Source: JAWLHU01 sp041690255
GTDB lineage: Bacteria > Bacillota > Sulfobacillia > Symbiobacteriales > Symbiobacteriaceae
Length of the DNA: 64,000 nucleotides
Direction: 5' to 3'
NCBI GenBank assembly: GCA_041690255.1
Contig: JAWLHU010000012.1
Span: 185,168-249,167, forward strand
Under the pieces are notes generated by a model that saw only the letters and a list, made by a program, of their open reading frames with translations, did no database searches and was not told the DNA's origin. The position numbers were made by a program, and so were the translations under genes. Position 1 is the first letter of the stretch. Every line of letters starts with the position of its first letter. Below are positions 50,655-59,893 of this stretch, piece after piece.

Positions 50655-51194
50655 TTACGGAGTCTGCACGCAGTTGATCACGTCTGCAGCGAGTGCGGCG
50701 CCGGTCTCGGCGTCCACATTCAGGGCATCGTCAGCGGCGTCCGGGTCCTCAAAGACGCCGGCGCTGGTAATCCAGAGATCGTCTACACCCTCAACGCCCT
50801 GCAAAAAGGCGCAGAACTTGGGCGTGTAAGTTGCTCCGGCAAGGACCGATTCGTAGTTGATGTCCGTCGAGTCCAGGAAACCATCGGTCTTGCCGATGTT
50901 CATGTTGATCACGCGAGCAAGGTCAGACAGTTCCTGGTTGATCTCCGCACCAGCGTTATCGTCGGGAGGGTAGCTACCGTTGCCCTTGTCCGGGTCCCCG
51001 GCGTACCGTTCCATGGCAGCCATCAGCTCATTGCCGAAGTTCTCCATGGAAGCCGTCTTCGACTTGCCCAGGGCCTCAAGCACCCGGGGGGTGATCAGCC
51101 AGGCAAGGACACCAATAATAGCCACGACAACAATCAGCTCGATCAGGGTCAGGCCGGTCTGGTCCTTCTTCAGCCGATTCATGAACGCATGCAT
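50655..51194 (-). CDS. pilA: Type IV pilin, probable major subunit
   Basis: This 179-residue prepilin has GGAGG nine bases before the ATG. The leader is 14 residues with cleavage at QTG^LTLIELIVVVAIIGVLAW, the classical Glu5-bearing N-methylated helix. The globular domain is acidic (GDPDKGNGSYPPDDNAGAEI). It has two Cys, one at FCAFLQG and one near the C-terminus (NCVQTP), that could form the D-loop disulfide. It is the best candidate for the major pilin because of this organisation and its place directly after pilC. Confidence 0.85.
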   Translation of the reverse strand: MHAFMNRLKKDQTGLTLIELIVVVAIIGVLAWLITPRVLEALGKSKTASMENFGNELMAAMERYAGDPDKGNGSYPPDDNAGAEINQELSDLARVINMNIGKTDGFLDSTDINYESVLAGATYTPKFCAFLQGVEGVDDLWITSAGVFEDPDAADDALNVDAETGAALAADVINCVQTP

Positions 51195-51263
51195 CTGTCG
51201 GATCCTCCTCTGTTCGTCTTTTTTTCGGCCACGAATCCGGTTCTATGCAACTCCTACCGCATT

Positions 51264-52469
51264 TTACTGGATATTTCCATACAGTTCGAACATCGGCAGG
51301 AGCAGGGGCACCACGATTACAAAGACGATGCCACCGAGGATCAGAATAAAGGTCGGTTCCATAATGGAGGTGAGCCGTTCTACCGTTTGCTTCACATCGG
51401 CCTCGGAAAGGTTCGCCACATACTCCAGGGCCTGGTCGGCACTGCTGATCATCTCGCCGATCACCAACAGTTCAGCAAAGATCGGCGGGAGGAAGTTCAG
51501 GTCCTTGATCGCCTTGCCCAGCGTCGAACCGCCGGCAATCGTGTCCGGGACAGAGGCCAGATTCTTGGAAATGTAGTTGTTCTCCACCACGTCGGCGGTC
51601 ACACGGGCCGCCGTCACCACCGGAATACCGGCCTTCATGAGGGTGCCGATCGCCCGGGTGTAGCGGGCGACCTCCCGGTTCCGCATGAGTGGCCCAAAGA
51701 TCGGGACCTTCAGGTAGAAGCGGTGCAGGTTGTACCGCAACTGCTCTGATCGCCTGCTGGCGAGAATGAAGCCGATCACGGCGAGGATCAGGATCGGCAC
51801 GGCGTACCAGTGCGCCACCAGGAAGTCCGAGACCGCCAGGAGCGCTCTCGTCTGCCAGGGAAGCTGTGCCCCCAGGTCTGCGAACATGCCGGCGTAATTC
51901 GGGACGATAAACATGATCATGAAGATCGCCAGGGCGAAGGCCATGACCAGGATCGTTACGGGGTAGATCAGGGCGGAGACGAATTTGCGCTGGAGCGCAT
52001 CTTCGGAGTCAAACTGCTCCGCCAGCATCTTGAGCCCCCGGTCCAGTTCACCGGAGTACTCGGAAACACTGAGGACCTGAATGGCCATGGCGTTGAAGGC
52101 CGGTGCCCGGTTGGCCATGGTCTTGCTCAGCGGCATGCCCGTCTCGACCTCGGACACCATGTGGGTCAGAATGGTGTTCAGCGGCCGGCCCGATGTGTTC
52201 CGCAGGACCTCCAGTGACTGGAGGACCGGCACGCCACCACCGATCAGCATGGCGAGTTGGCTGAAGAAGAGGGCCTGCTGCCGGAGGTTCAACTTAGGCG
52301 TGGTGATGTCCATATCCAGGCTGAGCTTGATTTTCGGGGCGGCCTTCACGGACTGGATCAACATGCCCTGCTCCCGCAGCTTGCCGGAGGCGAGGTCACG
52401 GGTGTTCGCCTCCACATAGCCCGACACCATCTGCCCGGTTGAGGCGTAGGCCGAATACCGATATCGCAT
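51264..52469 (-). CDS. pilC: Type IV pilus inner-membrane platform protein PilC
   Basis: This 401-residue protein has GGAGGG seven bases before the ATG, just after the pilB stop. It has two GspF cytoplasmic four-helix domains (QALFFSQLAMLIGGGVPVLQ; ARYTRAIGTLMKAGIPVVTA) and three membrane helices, the last being FILILGGIVFVIVVPLLLPM. It is the rotating platform that couples the assembly ATPase to pilin polymerisation. Confidence 0.95.
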   Translation of the reverse strand: MRYRYSAYASTGQMVSGYVEANTRDLASGKLREQGMLIQSVKAAPKIKLSLDMDITTPKLNLRQQALFFSQLAMLIGGGVPVLQSLEVLRNTSGRPLNTILTHMVSEVETGMPLSKTMANRAPAFNAMAIQVLSVSEYSGELDRGLKMLAEQFDSEDALQRKFVSALIYPVTILVMAFALAIFMIMFIVPNYAGMFADLGAQLPWQTRALLAVSDFLVAHWYAVPILILAVIGFILASRRSEQLRYNLHRFYLKVPIFGPLMRNREVARYTRAIGTLMKAGIPVVTAARVTADVVENNYISKNLASVPDTIAGGSTLGKAIKDLNFLPPIFAELLVIGEMISSADQALEYVANLSEADVKQTVERLTSIMEPTFILILGGIVFVIVVPLLLPMFELYGNIQ

Positions 52470-52470
52470 G

Positions 52471-54198
52471 CTATCCCTCCGTGAAGGCGACCCGGCGCAG
52501 CTCCTCGAGCGAGGTCGTCCCGCTCATCACCTTCTCCAGCCCCGTGGACCAGAGGGTCCGCATGATCCCCGCCTTCAAGGCGTACTCCTGGATCTCGCCG
52601 GCGGTCCGCCGCCCGATGATCATCTCCCGCAGGTGCGCGGTGACCGGCAGCAGCTCGAAGATCGCCTGGCGGCCCCGGTAGCCGAGCTGGTCGCAGAAAC
52701 CGCATCCGACCGCCTTGTGAATCCGGACCGGGCCCGTGCGGGGCACGCCCGGCAGGAACCGGTTCGGATCATCCTCCGCCATCTCGTGGGCCTGCTTACA
52801 GCGGGGGCATAGTGTGCGGATCAGTCGCTGCGAGACAACCCCCAGCAGGGATGAGGCGAGCAGGAAGGGCTCGACCCCCATATCGATCAGGCGACCGACG
52901 GCGCCGGCCGAGTCGTTCGTGTGCAGCGTCGAGAAGACCAGGTGGCCCGTCAGGGCGGCCCGAATGGCGATATCTGCCGTCTCCATGTCACGGACCTCAC
53001 CGATCATGATGATGTCCGGGTCCTGGCGGAGGAAGGAGCGCAGGCCGGCCGCAAAGGTGAGGCCTGCCTTGTTGTTCACCTGCACCTGGCTGACCCCGGG
53101 GATGTTGTACTCCACCGGATCCTCAATGGTGAGGATGTTGACATCGGCCTTATTCAGATGCGAGAGGGTCGACATGAGGGTGGTCGACTTGCCGGAGCCG
53201 GTCGGGCCGGTGACGAGGATCAGCCCGTTCGGGCGGGTGATCATCTCATCGAAATACTTCCGCTCCGCCGGGGGCATGTGGAGCGAGTCGATGCCCTTCA
53301 CGGCGCCGGTCCGCTCCAGCAGTCGGATGACCATGCGCTCGCCGTTCGAACAGGGGACCGTGCTGACGCGCAGGTCGATGCGCCGATCGGCGTGGGAGAT
53401 CATGATCTGGCCGTCCTGCGGGATCCGCCGCTCGGCAATGTCCATGTTGGCCATGACCTTCAGGCGGGAGATCAGCGGGGCGTGGATCGACCGCGGCAGC
53501 GGGTTGACCTCCATGAGGACACCATCGACACGGTAGCGGACCCGCACCCGGTCCTCCAGGGGCTCCAGGTGGATGTCGCTGGCCCGGTACTGGACGGCCT
53601 GGGCGAAGATGGTATTGACCAGGCGGACGACCGGGCTGTCCTCAACGGTGCCAATATCGAAGACGCGGGTCGGAATGGCTTCATTCTCATCGCCCTCAGG
53701 GATGCCGAAGACCTTTACAAGGGCCCGCTGGAAGGTCTTGCTCGTAACGGCGATGGAACGGACCGGCCGGCCTGTCTTCAGGGCGATGTGATCCAGCGCC
53801 ATAAAGTTGAGCGGATCGGTCAGGGCCACCACCAGCATGTTCCCCTCCGCCCGGACGGGCAGGGCCTGGAGCCGCTGGGCGGTCTCCTCGGTGATCAGCT
53901 TGGCGATATCGCTATCGATCTCGATCTCGGGCCCGGGCTCGTACGGAATGTTGATCTGCTGGGCCAGGGTCGAGACCAGGTCCGACTCGGCCAGGTAGCC
54001 CATCTGCACGAGGACCTCGCCCAGGCGGCCACCATTATGATGTATGACTTCGAGCGCTTCCTTCAGATGCTCGGCTGTGATCAGCCGGCGAGCCACGAGA
54101 AGGTCTCCCAGGCGGAAGCGGCTTAGCTTGTTGGAGTCTGTTGTCAAGATGACCACCCGTTCCTTCTCTGTAGGATCTAAATCGATGATCTCTGCCAT
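52471..54198 (-). CDS. pilB: Type IV pilus assembly ATPase PilB (GspE family)
   Basis: Motifs in order: the N-terminal T2SS-E domain (FRLGDLLVARRLITAEHLKE), Walker A GPTGSGKST, the Asp box, Walker B (DPDIIMIGEVRD), the His box, and the zinc tetracysteine CPRCKQAH...GCGFCDQLGYRGR. It powers pilus extension from the cytoplasm. The start is uncertain. The ATG at 54198 (MAEIIDLDPTEKE, 575 residues) lacks a ribosome binding site. A GTG at 54258 adds 20 residues. A GTG near 54150, with AAGGA upstream, would shorten it. No pilT retraction ATPase is seen, although it may lie elsewhere. Confidence 0.93.
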   Translation of the reverse strand: MAEIIDLDPTEKERVVILTTDSNKLSRFRLGDLLVARRLITAEHLKEALEVIHHNGGRLGEVLVQMGYLAESDLVSTLAQQINIPYEPGPEIEIDSDIAKLITEETAQRLQALPVRAEGNMLVVALTDPLNFMALDHIALKTGRPVRSIAVTSKTFQRALVKVFGIPEGDENEAIPTRVFDIGTVEDSPVVRLVNTIFAQAVQYRASDIHLEPLEDRVRVRYRVDGVLMEVNPLPRSIHAPLISRLKVMANMDIAERRIPQDGQIMISHADRRIDLRVSTVPCSNGERMVIRLLERTGAVKGIDSLHMPPAERKYFDEMITRPNGLILVTGPTGSGKSTTLMSTLSHLNKADVNILTIEDPVEYNIPGVSQVQVNNKAGLTFAAGLRSFLRQDPDIIMIGEVRDMETADIAIRAALTGHLVFSTLHTNDSAGAVGRLIDMGVEPFLLASSLLGVVSQRLIRTLCPRCKQAHEMAEDDPNRFLPGVPRTGPVRIHKAVGCGFCDQLGYRGRQAIFELLPVTAHLREMIIGRRTAGEIQEYALKAGIMRTLWSTGLEKVMSGTTSLEELRRVAFTEG

Positions 54199-54310
54199 GA
54201 CGCAATAGTGCTGATTACGTCTATTCCGTGTATCCAACTTACTCGCGGCTTCATTCACATGCCATACATCGCTCTGTCAATGCTCATACAAACCCCTGAA
54301 GGACGCGAAA

Positions 54311-54349
54311 AACCGAAGGACCCCCCATTGGGGTAGGACCCTTCGGTTC
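54311..54349 (-). terminator. Intrinsic terminator of the SARP-type regulator gene
   Basis: On the minus strand a stem CCGAAGG / CCTTCGG with an inner ACCCC/GGGGT pairing is followed by TTTTTCG. Confidence 0.85.
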
Positions 54350-54371
54350 GCGGGTGTATGAGTGTTGTGCG

Positions 54372-57300
54372 TCAGATGAAAGAGTCGTGTAAGCCGATCC
54401 GTTCGAGCAGCGTTCGGGCCGTGGTTAGCCGCTGTTCGGCGGTGTCTGTATCGCCCAACGAGCGGAGTGCGTAGGCCTGTTCAGCGTAGGCATGAGCGAT
54501 CTCGTACTGCTCAATGAAGGGGCGCTCTGCCTGCGCGAGGGCCTGGTTCAGCCAGCGAAGCGCTTCGGCCGGCCGCCCCTGCCGCTGGGCGAGCTGGCCA
54601 AGCAGGAGGGCGTGGTAGACCTGCCACTCCCCATGGGGGCGGGGCAGCACGGCGCCCTCGGCCAGGGCCCGGGTCAGGTCGCCACTCTGGATCCAGGCGT
54701 CGAGTCGCACAAGCCGATGCTCCAGGCTTGGGCTCTTCCAGTCCGACTCGGCGGCGGCCAGAAGGCGGAGGGCCTCCTTGGGCTGGCGCAGGATCACAAG
54801 GCAGCGGGCCAGCCGGACCCGGGCGTTCGCGGCCACGTGGGTGAGCCCCTGTCCCAGTGCGACATCCAGGGCGGTGGAGACCAGGGCGATTGACTCCGCC
54901 TCCTCGCCCATCCAGGCCAGGAGGAGCCCCAGCTCGCCCATGGTTTCGCACCGCTGGGGGACGCGGCCATTCCGGGTGGCAACCAGGAGACTGGCCTCGA
55001 AGCACCGCCTGGCGTTGGCCCAACTGCCCGAAGCCCGCTCCAGCCGTCCGATCATATGCAGGATCTGGGGCCAGAGGGCCACCTCGCCGGAGAGAACGGC
55101 CGCCTCCAGCGCCTGCTCCATATAGTGGAGGGCTTCATCGGTCGAGTGGACGAGGAGGGCGGCGGTCAGGCGGACGAGGGGGGCGGCGGGCCCGCTGCCC
55201 ACCGGCAGGCGCATGACAGCCCGGGCGCCCATCTCGGCCACGTTGGGGCGGGGCTGGCCCAACTGGGTCATGACCCGGGCGGCCTCACTGTAGAGGAGCC
55301 CTTCCAGGGTGTACGCACCCAGCGTCTCGGCTTCCTGGGCCAGTTGGAGCACCTCGATCAGAGAGGCCTCATCGGCCTGGGTCATCAGGCGGGCGCGGGC
55401 CTTCAGCGCCCGAATCCGGAGCTGATCGAGCGGATCGCTGCCATCGACCGGGAGACCTTCGGCACGGGCGAGGGCGGTCTTGAGCCCCTTCTCGTCGCCC
55501 GAGGCGAGGACCACCTCGCTGAACTGGAGCAGGATTGCCAGGGTCTCGTCGGGAGGCATGTCCGGGAAGAGCTGCAGCGCCTCCTGGCAGGTCTCGGCGG
55601 CGGTGCGGAGGTCGCCGGCAGCCTGGGCCACCCGGCAGAGTTGGAGGGCCAGCCGGCTCCGCCATACCTCCGTGTCGACCCCGGCCTCAGGCAGGCTATG
55701 CCAGGCCCGACTCAGGTGATACCGGGCCGCTGCGTAGCCGAAGCGGGCTGCGGCCTCCTCACCGGCGGCCACGTGATAGGCAAAGGAGCGTTCGGGGCTG
55801 CCGACCGCATCAAAATGGCGGGCGAGTTCGGCTGCGCTGGCGGTACCGGCCTCCACGAGAAGCATGCCGGCCAGGCCGTGCGCCACCCGCCGGGTAACCG
55901 GGCTCAGATTGGAGTAGGCCGCCTCCTGAATGATCGGATGGGTGAAGCGCATGAGGTCCGGTCCCACCGGGCTGATGAACTGCTCCTCGACGGCCCGGCT
56001 GAGGAGGAGGATCAACTCCTCCATGTTGTTGCCGCTCAGCATGCGCAGCTCCCGCGGGCGGAACTGGCGGCCGAGCACCGCTGCAAGACCAAGGGTCTCC
56101 TGCACGGCGGGTTCTAGCTGCCGCACCCGCCAGACCAGTGCCTGGAAGAGATCGCGGGGGGCGCTGGAGGCACTGGCAAAGTCAGCGGTCCAGCCCTGCG
56201 GGCCGGGAGAGAGCACGCCCGATTCGTTCCAGGCCTTGATCACCTGGGTGATATGGAGTGGGTTGCCGCCGGTGGTCTCATGGAGCAACCGGACGGTCGG
56301 GGCCGAGATCACGCTGCCGAGCAGTCCGATTGCCAGGCGGCGGGTGGAGTTCAGATCAAGGCCGGCCAACTGCTCTCGCACGAGGCGGTCTGTGGCCATG
56401 CCGACGATCTGGAGGCTGGTCCAGTCGAAGACCTCGTTCGCCCCAGACTGGATCCCCATGACCAGCAGGGCCCGGCTCTTGCCGATGTACCAGCCCAACT
56501 GGACAAGGGCGAGGGCGGTCAGGTTGCTCGCCTCGTGCAGCTTATCGATACAGATCAGTACCGGCGGCCCCTCGGCTATCGCGGCGAGCAACTGGTTGAC
56601 GACGGCGTTCACCTGCGGGTAGGCATCCACGCCGTCTTTGAACTGGGGAGGCTTGCCGGTCAACTGCTGCAGGCAGGCGCTGATCGGCAGGTAGGGACCA
56701 TCGACCATGTCAGGGCTGATCTGGGCGACCCGCCAGCCGTTAAAGCGGGCGGAGTCGGCCAGGTCGGTCAGCAGGCGGGACTTGCCGGCGCCGATCGGCC
56801 CCTCCAGGGTGACCATGCAGCCGTGCCCGGCCTCCGCTGCTGCCATGAGGCTCTGCAGTCGCTCCCAGAGTTGCTCGCGCCCGGCCAGGGCCGCCGACAG
56901 CTCAGGGGTGCGGGGATCGGAGAGGGGCGAGACATCGCTCACCTCTCGGGCCAGTTGGACCCGGCGGATCCGCTGGCGCTTGGCCAGGTAGACGGCCCCC
57001 GCTGCGGCCCGGTACAGGCTCTGGGGGTCGGTACCATCGGTCGGGTAGGCGGCAACGCCGGCAGCGAATTGGATCGCGCCATGTAGATCGGGGATGACCA
57101 GGGCCTGGGGCAGGCTGCTGATCACCTGCTGCACCAGACTGAGTACCTCTTCGGCCGGCTTGTTGAGGAAGAGGGCGGCAAAGCCCCCGCCCCCCACGCG
57201 GGCCACCACGCTGCCGGGCAGCTCCTCCTGGAAGTAGGCCGCACAGGCCTGCAGGACGGCATCGCCCCGCTCGTAGCCCAGGTGATCGTTGATCCGGCGA

Positions 57301-58352
57301 AGTCCCTGCATATCGAGCAGGACCAGCAGGGGCGAGTGGCCCGCACTGATCTCCATGTGCATGAGGGTGTCTATGTAGTGCCGGTTGTAGAGCCCGGTCA
57401 GGGGATCGGTCAGGGCGAAGCGGCTCATGCTCTGGAAGCCGGTCTCCTGCTGGATCTCCTTGACCGACCGGCCCGACCAGGAAGCGAGGACCTGGACATC
57501 GCTGGGGGTGAGGCCGGCCTGCTCGGCGGCGGCGGTCATCTCCACCGGCGGGGCGGGCAGGCTTGTGCTACGCAGGGGGAGGCGCTCCAGGTCGCCCCTC
57601 ACGATCTGGTCCCGCAGGGCGAGGGTGATCGGGTCGGGGCTGGTCCCAAGCTGCTGCTCGGTCACCTGGGCGCAGAGGGTGTACTGGTTGAGCGCTGCCG
57701 CCCGCTCGCCGGACTGGTAGTAGGCGATCATGAGCCAGCGGTGGAACCGCTCCTGCAGGGGGTCAATGCTCAGCGCCTGCTGGGCGTGGTTTATCACGCG
57801 GTCCCAGGCACAGAGGCCCTCCCCCACCTGCACAAGCCGGGCCAGGGCCTCGAGGATCCGGCGCTCCCAGTGGTTGCGCTCAGCCTCCAGCCATTCCTCG
57901 TAGGTGGAGCTGAACGAGGGGGAAAAGCCGTGCAGCAGGGGCCCGCGCCAGAGGGCCACGGCCTCGGTCAGCGGCTGCCGTTGTCCCGGCGCGGCTGGGT
58001 TCTGCGAGCCGCCGTTGTCGAGCCCGAGCGGCCGGGTCAGGTCGAGGAAGCGCAGGGTGTCCAATGCGACGGGCGCGGTCCGGTCCCACTGGAGCATGTC
58101 GCCGTTCTGGCGAACAGGGAAGACCGGCAGCGCCTGGCGCAGCCGCGAGAGGGTGGTATTGAGCCGGTTGCGACCGTCGGACTCACTGTCATCGGGCCAG
58201 AGCAGCGTGGTCAGGTGTGAGCGTGAGAAGGCGTTCTCCGGCTGCGCTGCCAGGTACCAGACCAGGGCGAGCGCCTTGGTGGCACTGTACCGAATCGGCC
58301 CATCGGGACCGGTCAGGGCGGGCTGGCCGAGAATGGAGAGCGTATAGGACAT
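54372..58352 (-). CDS. SARP-BTAD / degenerate GGDEF / AAA-ATPase / TPR regulator
   Basis: This 1326-residue protein starts at ATG with GGGGG upstream. Residues 1-95: OmpR/PhoB-type winged helix (SATKALALVWYLAAQPENAF, SRLRQALPV). 95-255: BTAD helical domain (YYQSGERAAALNQYTLCAQV). 310-465: GGDEF domain beginning ALTDPLTGLYNRHYID, whose catalytic signature is GGGGF (387-391) instead of GGDEF, so it cannot be an active cyclase. 490-760: STAND/AAA ATPase with Walker A GPIGAGKS (518-525). About 850-1326: TPR-like repeats. Such SARP/LAL proteins activate transcription after ATP-dependent oligomerisation; the embedded GGDEF may sense GTP or c-di-GMP. It lies upstream of and parallel to the pilus operon. 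Confidence 0.88.
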   Translation of the reverse strand: MSYTLSILGQPALTGPDGPIRYSATKALALVWYLAAQPENAFSRSHLTTLLWPDDSESDGRNRLNTTLSRLRQALPVFPVRQNGDMLQWDRTAPVALDTLRFLDLTRPLGLDNGGSQNPAAPGQRQPLTEAVALWRGPLLHGFSPSFSSTYEEWLEAERNHWERRILEALARLVQVGEGLCAWDRVINHAQQALSIDPLQERFHRWLMIAYYQSGERAAALNQYTLCAQVTEQQLGTSPDPITLALRDQIVRGDLERLPLRSTSLPAPPVEMTAAAEQAGLTPSDVQVLASWSGRSVKEIQQETGFQSMSRFALTDPLTGLYNRHYIDTLMHMEISAGHSPLLVLLDMQGLRRINDHLGYERGDAVLQACAAYFQEELPGSVVARVGGGGFAALFLNKPAEEVLSLVQQVISSLPQALVIPDLHGAIQFAAGVAAYPTDGTDPQSLYRAAAGAVYLAKRQRIRRVQLAREVSDVSPLSDPRTPELSAALAGREQLWERLQSLMAAAEAGHGCMVTLEGPIGAGKSRLLTDLADSARFNGWRVAQISPDMVDGPYLPISACLQQLTGKPPQFKDGVDAYPQVNAVVNQLLAAIAEGPPVLICIDKLHEASNLTALALVQLGWYIGKSRALLVMGIQSGANEVFDWTSLQIVGMATDRLVREQLAGLDLNSTRRLAIGLLGSVISAPTVRLLHETTGGNPLHITQVIKAWNESGVLSPGPQGWTADFASASSAPRDLFQALVWRVRQLEPAVQETLGLAAVLGRQFRPRELRMLSGNNMEELILLLSRAVEEQFISPVGPDLMRFTHPIIQEAAYSNLSPVTRRVAHGLAGMLLVEAGTASAAELARHFDAVGSPERSFAYHVAAGEEAAARFGYAAARYHLSRAWHSLPEAGVDTEVWRSRLALQLCRVAQAAGDLRTAAETCQEALQLFPDMPPDETLAILLQFSEVVLASGDEKGLKTALARAEGLPVDGSDPLDQLRIRALKARARLMTQADEASLIEVLQLAQEAETLGAYTLEGLLYSEAARVMTQLGQPRPNVAEMGARAVMRLPVGSGPAAPLVRLTAALLVHSTDEALHYMEQALEAAVLSGEVALWPQILHMIGRLERASGSWANARRCFEASLLVATRNGRVPQRCETMGELGLLLAWMGEEAESIALVSTALDVALGQGLTHVAANARVRLARCLVILRQPKEALRLLAAAESDWKSPSLEHRLVRLDAWIQSGDLTRALAEGAVLPRPHGEWQVYHALLLGQLAQRQGRPAEALRWLNQALAQAERPFIEQYEIAHAYAEQAYALRSLGDTDTAEQRLTTARTLLERIGLHDSFI

Positions 58353-58460
58353 GATGTGACCCCCACTGTGTGGATGCGCAAGCGGTACTCCGACAAGTAT
58401 AATATGCTGACGATTTCTGGATGCGATGTTTCCGTTCCTGCTAGACTCTCAGATCGATTG

Positions 58461-58492
58461 AGACAAAAAGAAACACCACCGGCATGCGGTGG
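58461..58492 (-). terminator. Intrinsic terminator for the immunity-like gene cluster
   Basis: On the minus strand a stem CCACCG / CGGTGG is followed by TGTTTCTTTTTGTCT. Bases 58353-58460 hold the AT-rich upstream region of the regulator (ATATTATACTT near 58400). Confidence 0.75.
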
Positions 58493-58558
58493 CGAGGCCG
58501 GGCTCGGTTGAGTGACTACGAGCGTCTCCTGGGGCGACCGGTTTCCTTCGCTACACTG

Positions 58559-58744
58559 CTATTCGAAGTTAAGCAACTCTCCGTCCACAGCGTGTAACAG
58601 CTCCTCGTGCAAATCGTTGTCCTCCGGGGCATTCACTTGGATCTCCTCGACCGTCGAGGTGCTTTCGCATCTCGACAATATCCCCAGCCCACACGCCACG
58701 TGCCGTCTTTCTACGACCGCTGTTCGCTGCCGGCCATTCGTCAA
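58559..58744 (-). CDS. 61-residue hypothetical protein
   Basis: This is a TTG-initiated frame encoding MTNGRQRTAVVERRHVACGL onward and ending LLHAVDGELLNFE. Its third codon positions are clearly GC-rich, unlike the overlapping alternative frame (58569-58754), which supports coding. No strong ribosome binding site is present. It is followed by a terminator and preceded by an immunity-like gene on the same strand. The function is unknown; it may be a truncated remnant. Confidence 0.4.
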   Translation of the reverse strand: MTNGRQRTAVVERRHVACGLGILSRCESTSTVEEIQVNAPEDNDLHEELLHAVDGELLNFE

Positions 58745-58794
58745 AGGGTTTCAAGGATGTCCTCTCGCCAACGAGGGCACCGTAGTAGCAATTG

Positions 58795-59163
58795 TTACGC
58801 CAGTCGTAGGGTCTCTGCCACTACCTCGACTACATTCAGGCCCACTAGAGGTCTGGTACGCTGGGGTAGCGGATTGATCAGGATCCGTACTGCCACGGAT
58901 GCGGGAGCCCCGTCTCCCAGATGGCGGACTTCGAACGTCAACACCTCATCGCCCGGGACGAAACCCACCGTGCCGTCTGATATCGAGCCGCTAACGGTGA
59001 TGGAACGGACCCCCTCAATAACGACACTCCGCTGTCCGTTTGTCCCTTCAATGTCGTCTGCCATGACTACGTGTAGTTGGGCCGTCTCGGGAACGAACCT
59101 AAACTCCGTTATAGAGTTGTCGTGCAGGCTGAAGGCAGTGCTGACAGCCATCCTGGAAGCCAC
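58795..59163 (-). CDS. Immunity-like small protein downstream of the RHS remnant
   Basis: This 122-residue acidic protein runs from the GTG at 59163; an ATG at 59151 is an alternative. It is beta-rich: FSLHDNSITEFRFVPETAQL, a central VVIEGVRSITVSGS, and a C-terminal strand-helix. Its GTG lies 11 bases after the stop of an RHS/YD-repeat tail on the same strand, the position where polymorphic-toxin loci carry the immunity gene. No toxin domain is evident. The assignment is by context and general look, not by a recognised domain. Confidence 0.5.
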   Translation of the reverse strand: MASRMAVSTAFSLHDNSITEFRFVPETAQLHVVMADDIEGTNGQRSVVIEGVRSITVSGSISDGTVGFVPGDEVLTFEVRHLGDGAPASVAVRILINPLPQRTRPLVGLNVVEVVAETLRLA

Positions 59164-59173
59164 GCCCCCTCAC

Positions 59174-59360
59174 TTAATCCTTCGGAGAGAATTCGATGTG
59201 TGACTTGTCGCTACCCTTTTGGGACCGGGTTACCGTTTTGCGTCTATCGTAGGTGTAGCGGGCAACCCGGGTGATGCTGACCAGATTGCCCGCCAGGTCG
59301 TAGTTAAAGTTGCGGCTGGCAGCGAGGTCTATCACCTCCAGGTTGTCAAAACTGCGAGGC
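59174..59360 (-). pseudogene. RHS/YD-repeat protein, C-terminal remnant
   Basis: The minus strand encodes SFDNLEVIDLAASRNF followed by NYDLAGNLVSITR, a clear YD repeat of RHS proteins. RVARYTYDRRK follows, and a short tail ends at TAA (59174). The frame is closed upstream by a TAG near 59386 and has no start, so only the 3' end of an rhs gene remains. RHS proteins form cocoon-like shells that deliver C-terminal toxins. Here the tail after the last YD repeat is about 30 residues, too short for most toxin domains. Confidence 0.65.
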
Positions 59361-59365
59361 GGGAA

Positions 59366-59399
59366 AGTGGGCGTGCAGTCAGGAGACTACACGCCCATT
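59366..59399. terminator. Bidirectional hairpin terminator
   Basis: The stem TGGGCGTG-x-AGTC / GACT-x-CACGCCCA with loop AGGA has T-rich ends on both strands (TTTTCC and CTTTCCC). It lies between the 59430 gene and the RHS remnant. Confidence 0.7.
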
Positions 59400-59429
59400 T
59401 TCCTTCGTAGGACCAATCGATATGGACGG

Positions 59430-59714
59430 CTAGACGCCCAAATCATCTGACTCCCAGCGCCGGTATACCCAAACCATCAAACCCGTCAACCGTATCGGGC
59501 TGTCCACTTGCTGGATCTCTATCCTTGCGGAAAACCTGGGAACGAAATCTGCCAACACCTCGGTCTCGACGTCGCCGATCCGATCTCTGTCCTCGTTAGA
59601 GACTGGACCATCGAAGTACGCTACGGCCCTAATGCTCGTTGTGTCCCACTCCACCGCCACCCCTCTTAAGGATGGCGTAATGGTACCGAGAAGCGCTCTC
59701 TGAGAACCGACCAT
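59430..59714 (-). CDS. Small immunity-like protein of polymorphic-toxin loci
   Basis: This 94-residue acidic protein has the pattern LLGTITPSLRGVAVEW, YFDGPVSNEDRDRI, ETEVLADFVP and a final MVWVYRR. It resembles a family of small proteins that I recall next to toxin cassettes in many bacteria; this is a memory-based assignment. The ATG has no ribosome binding site, so the true start may be elsewhere. A terminator follows. With the gene at 58795 and the RHS remnant it suggests a decayed toxin-immunity island. Confidence 0.55.
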   Translation of the reverse strand: MVGSQRALLGTITPSLRGVAVEWDTTSIRAVAYFDGPVSNEDRDRIGDVETEVLADFVPRFSARIEIQQVDSPIRLTGLMVWVYRRWESDDLGV

Positions 59715-59893
59715 TGGGTATCGCCGAATCTTGAAGATGTACTACCCCCACCAAAAATGCATCCGGTAAACATCACTGCAAACTGATCAGGTTCGTAACG
59801 GTTGCCGGGTAGCCCTGACTCATCCGACGATCTATCATGCCCTCCTTAGCAGTCCGATGATCGACGGCTCTTGTTCTGGACAAACCAGACGGA

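Noticed and set aside
54252..54280. TTGACA on the minus strand upstream of pilB as the pilus operon promoter
   Set aside because: No acceptable -10 element is present at 15-19 bases (best is TGAATG), so a standard sigma-A promoter is not supported there.
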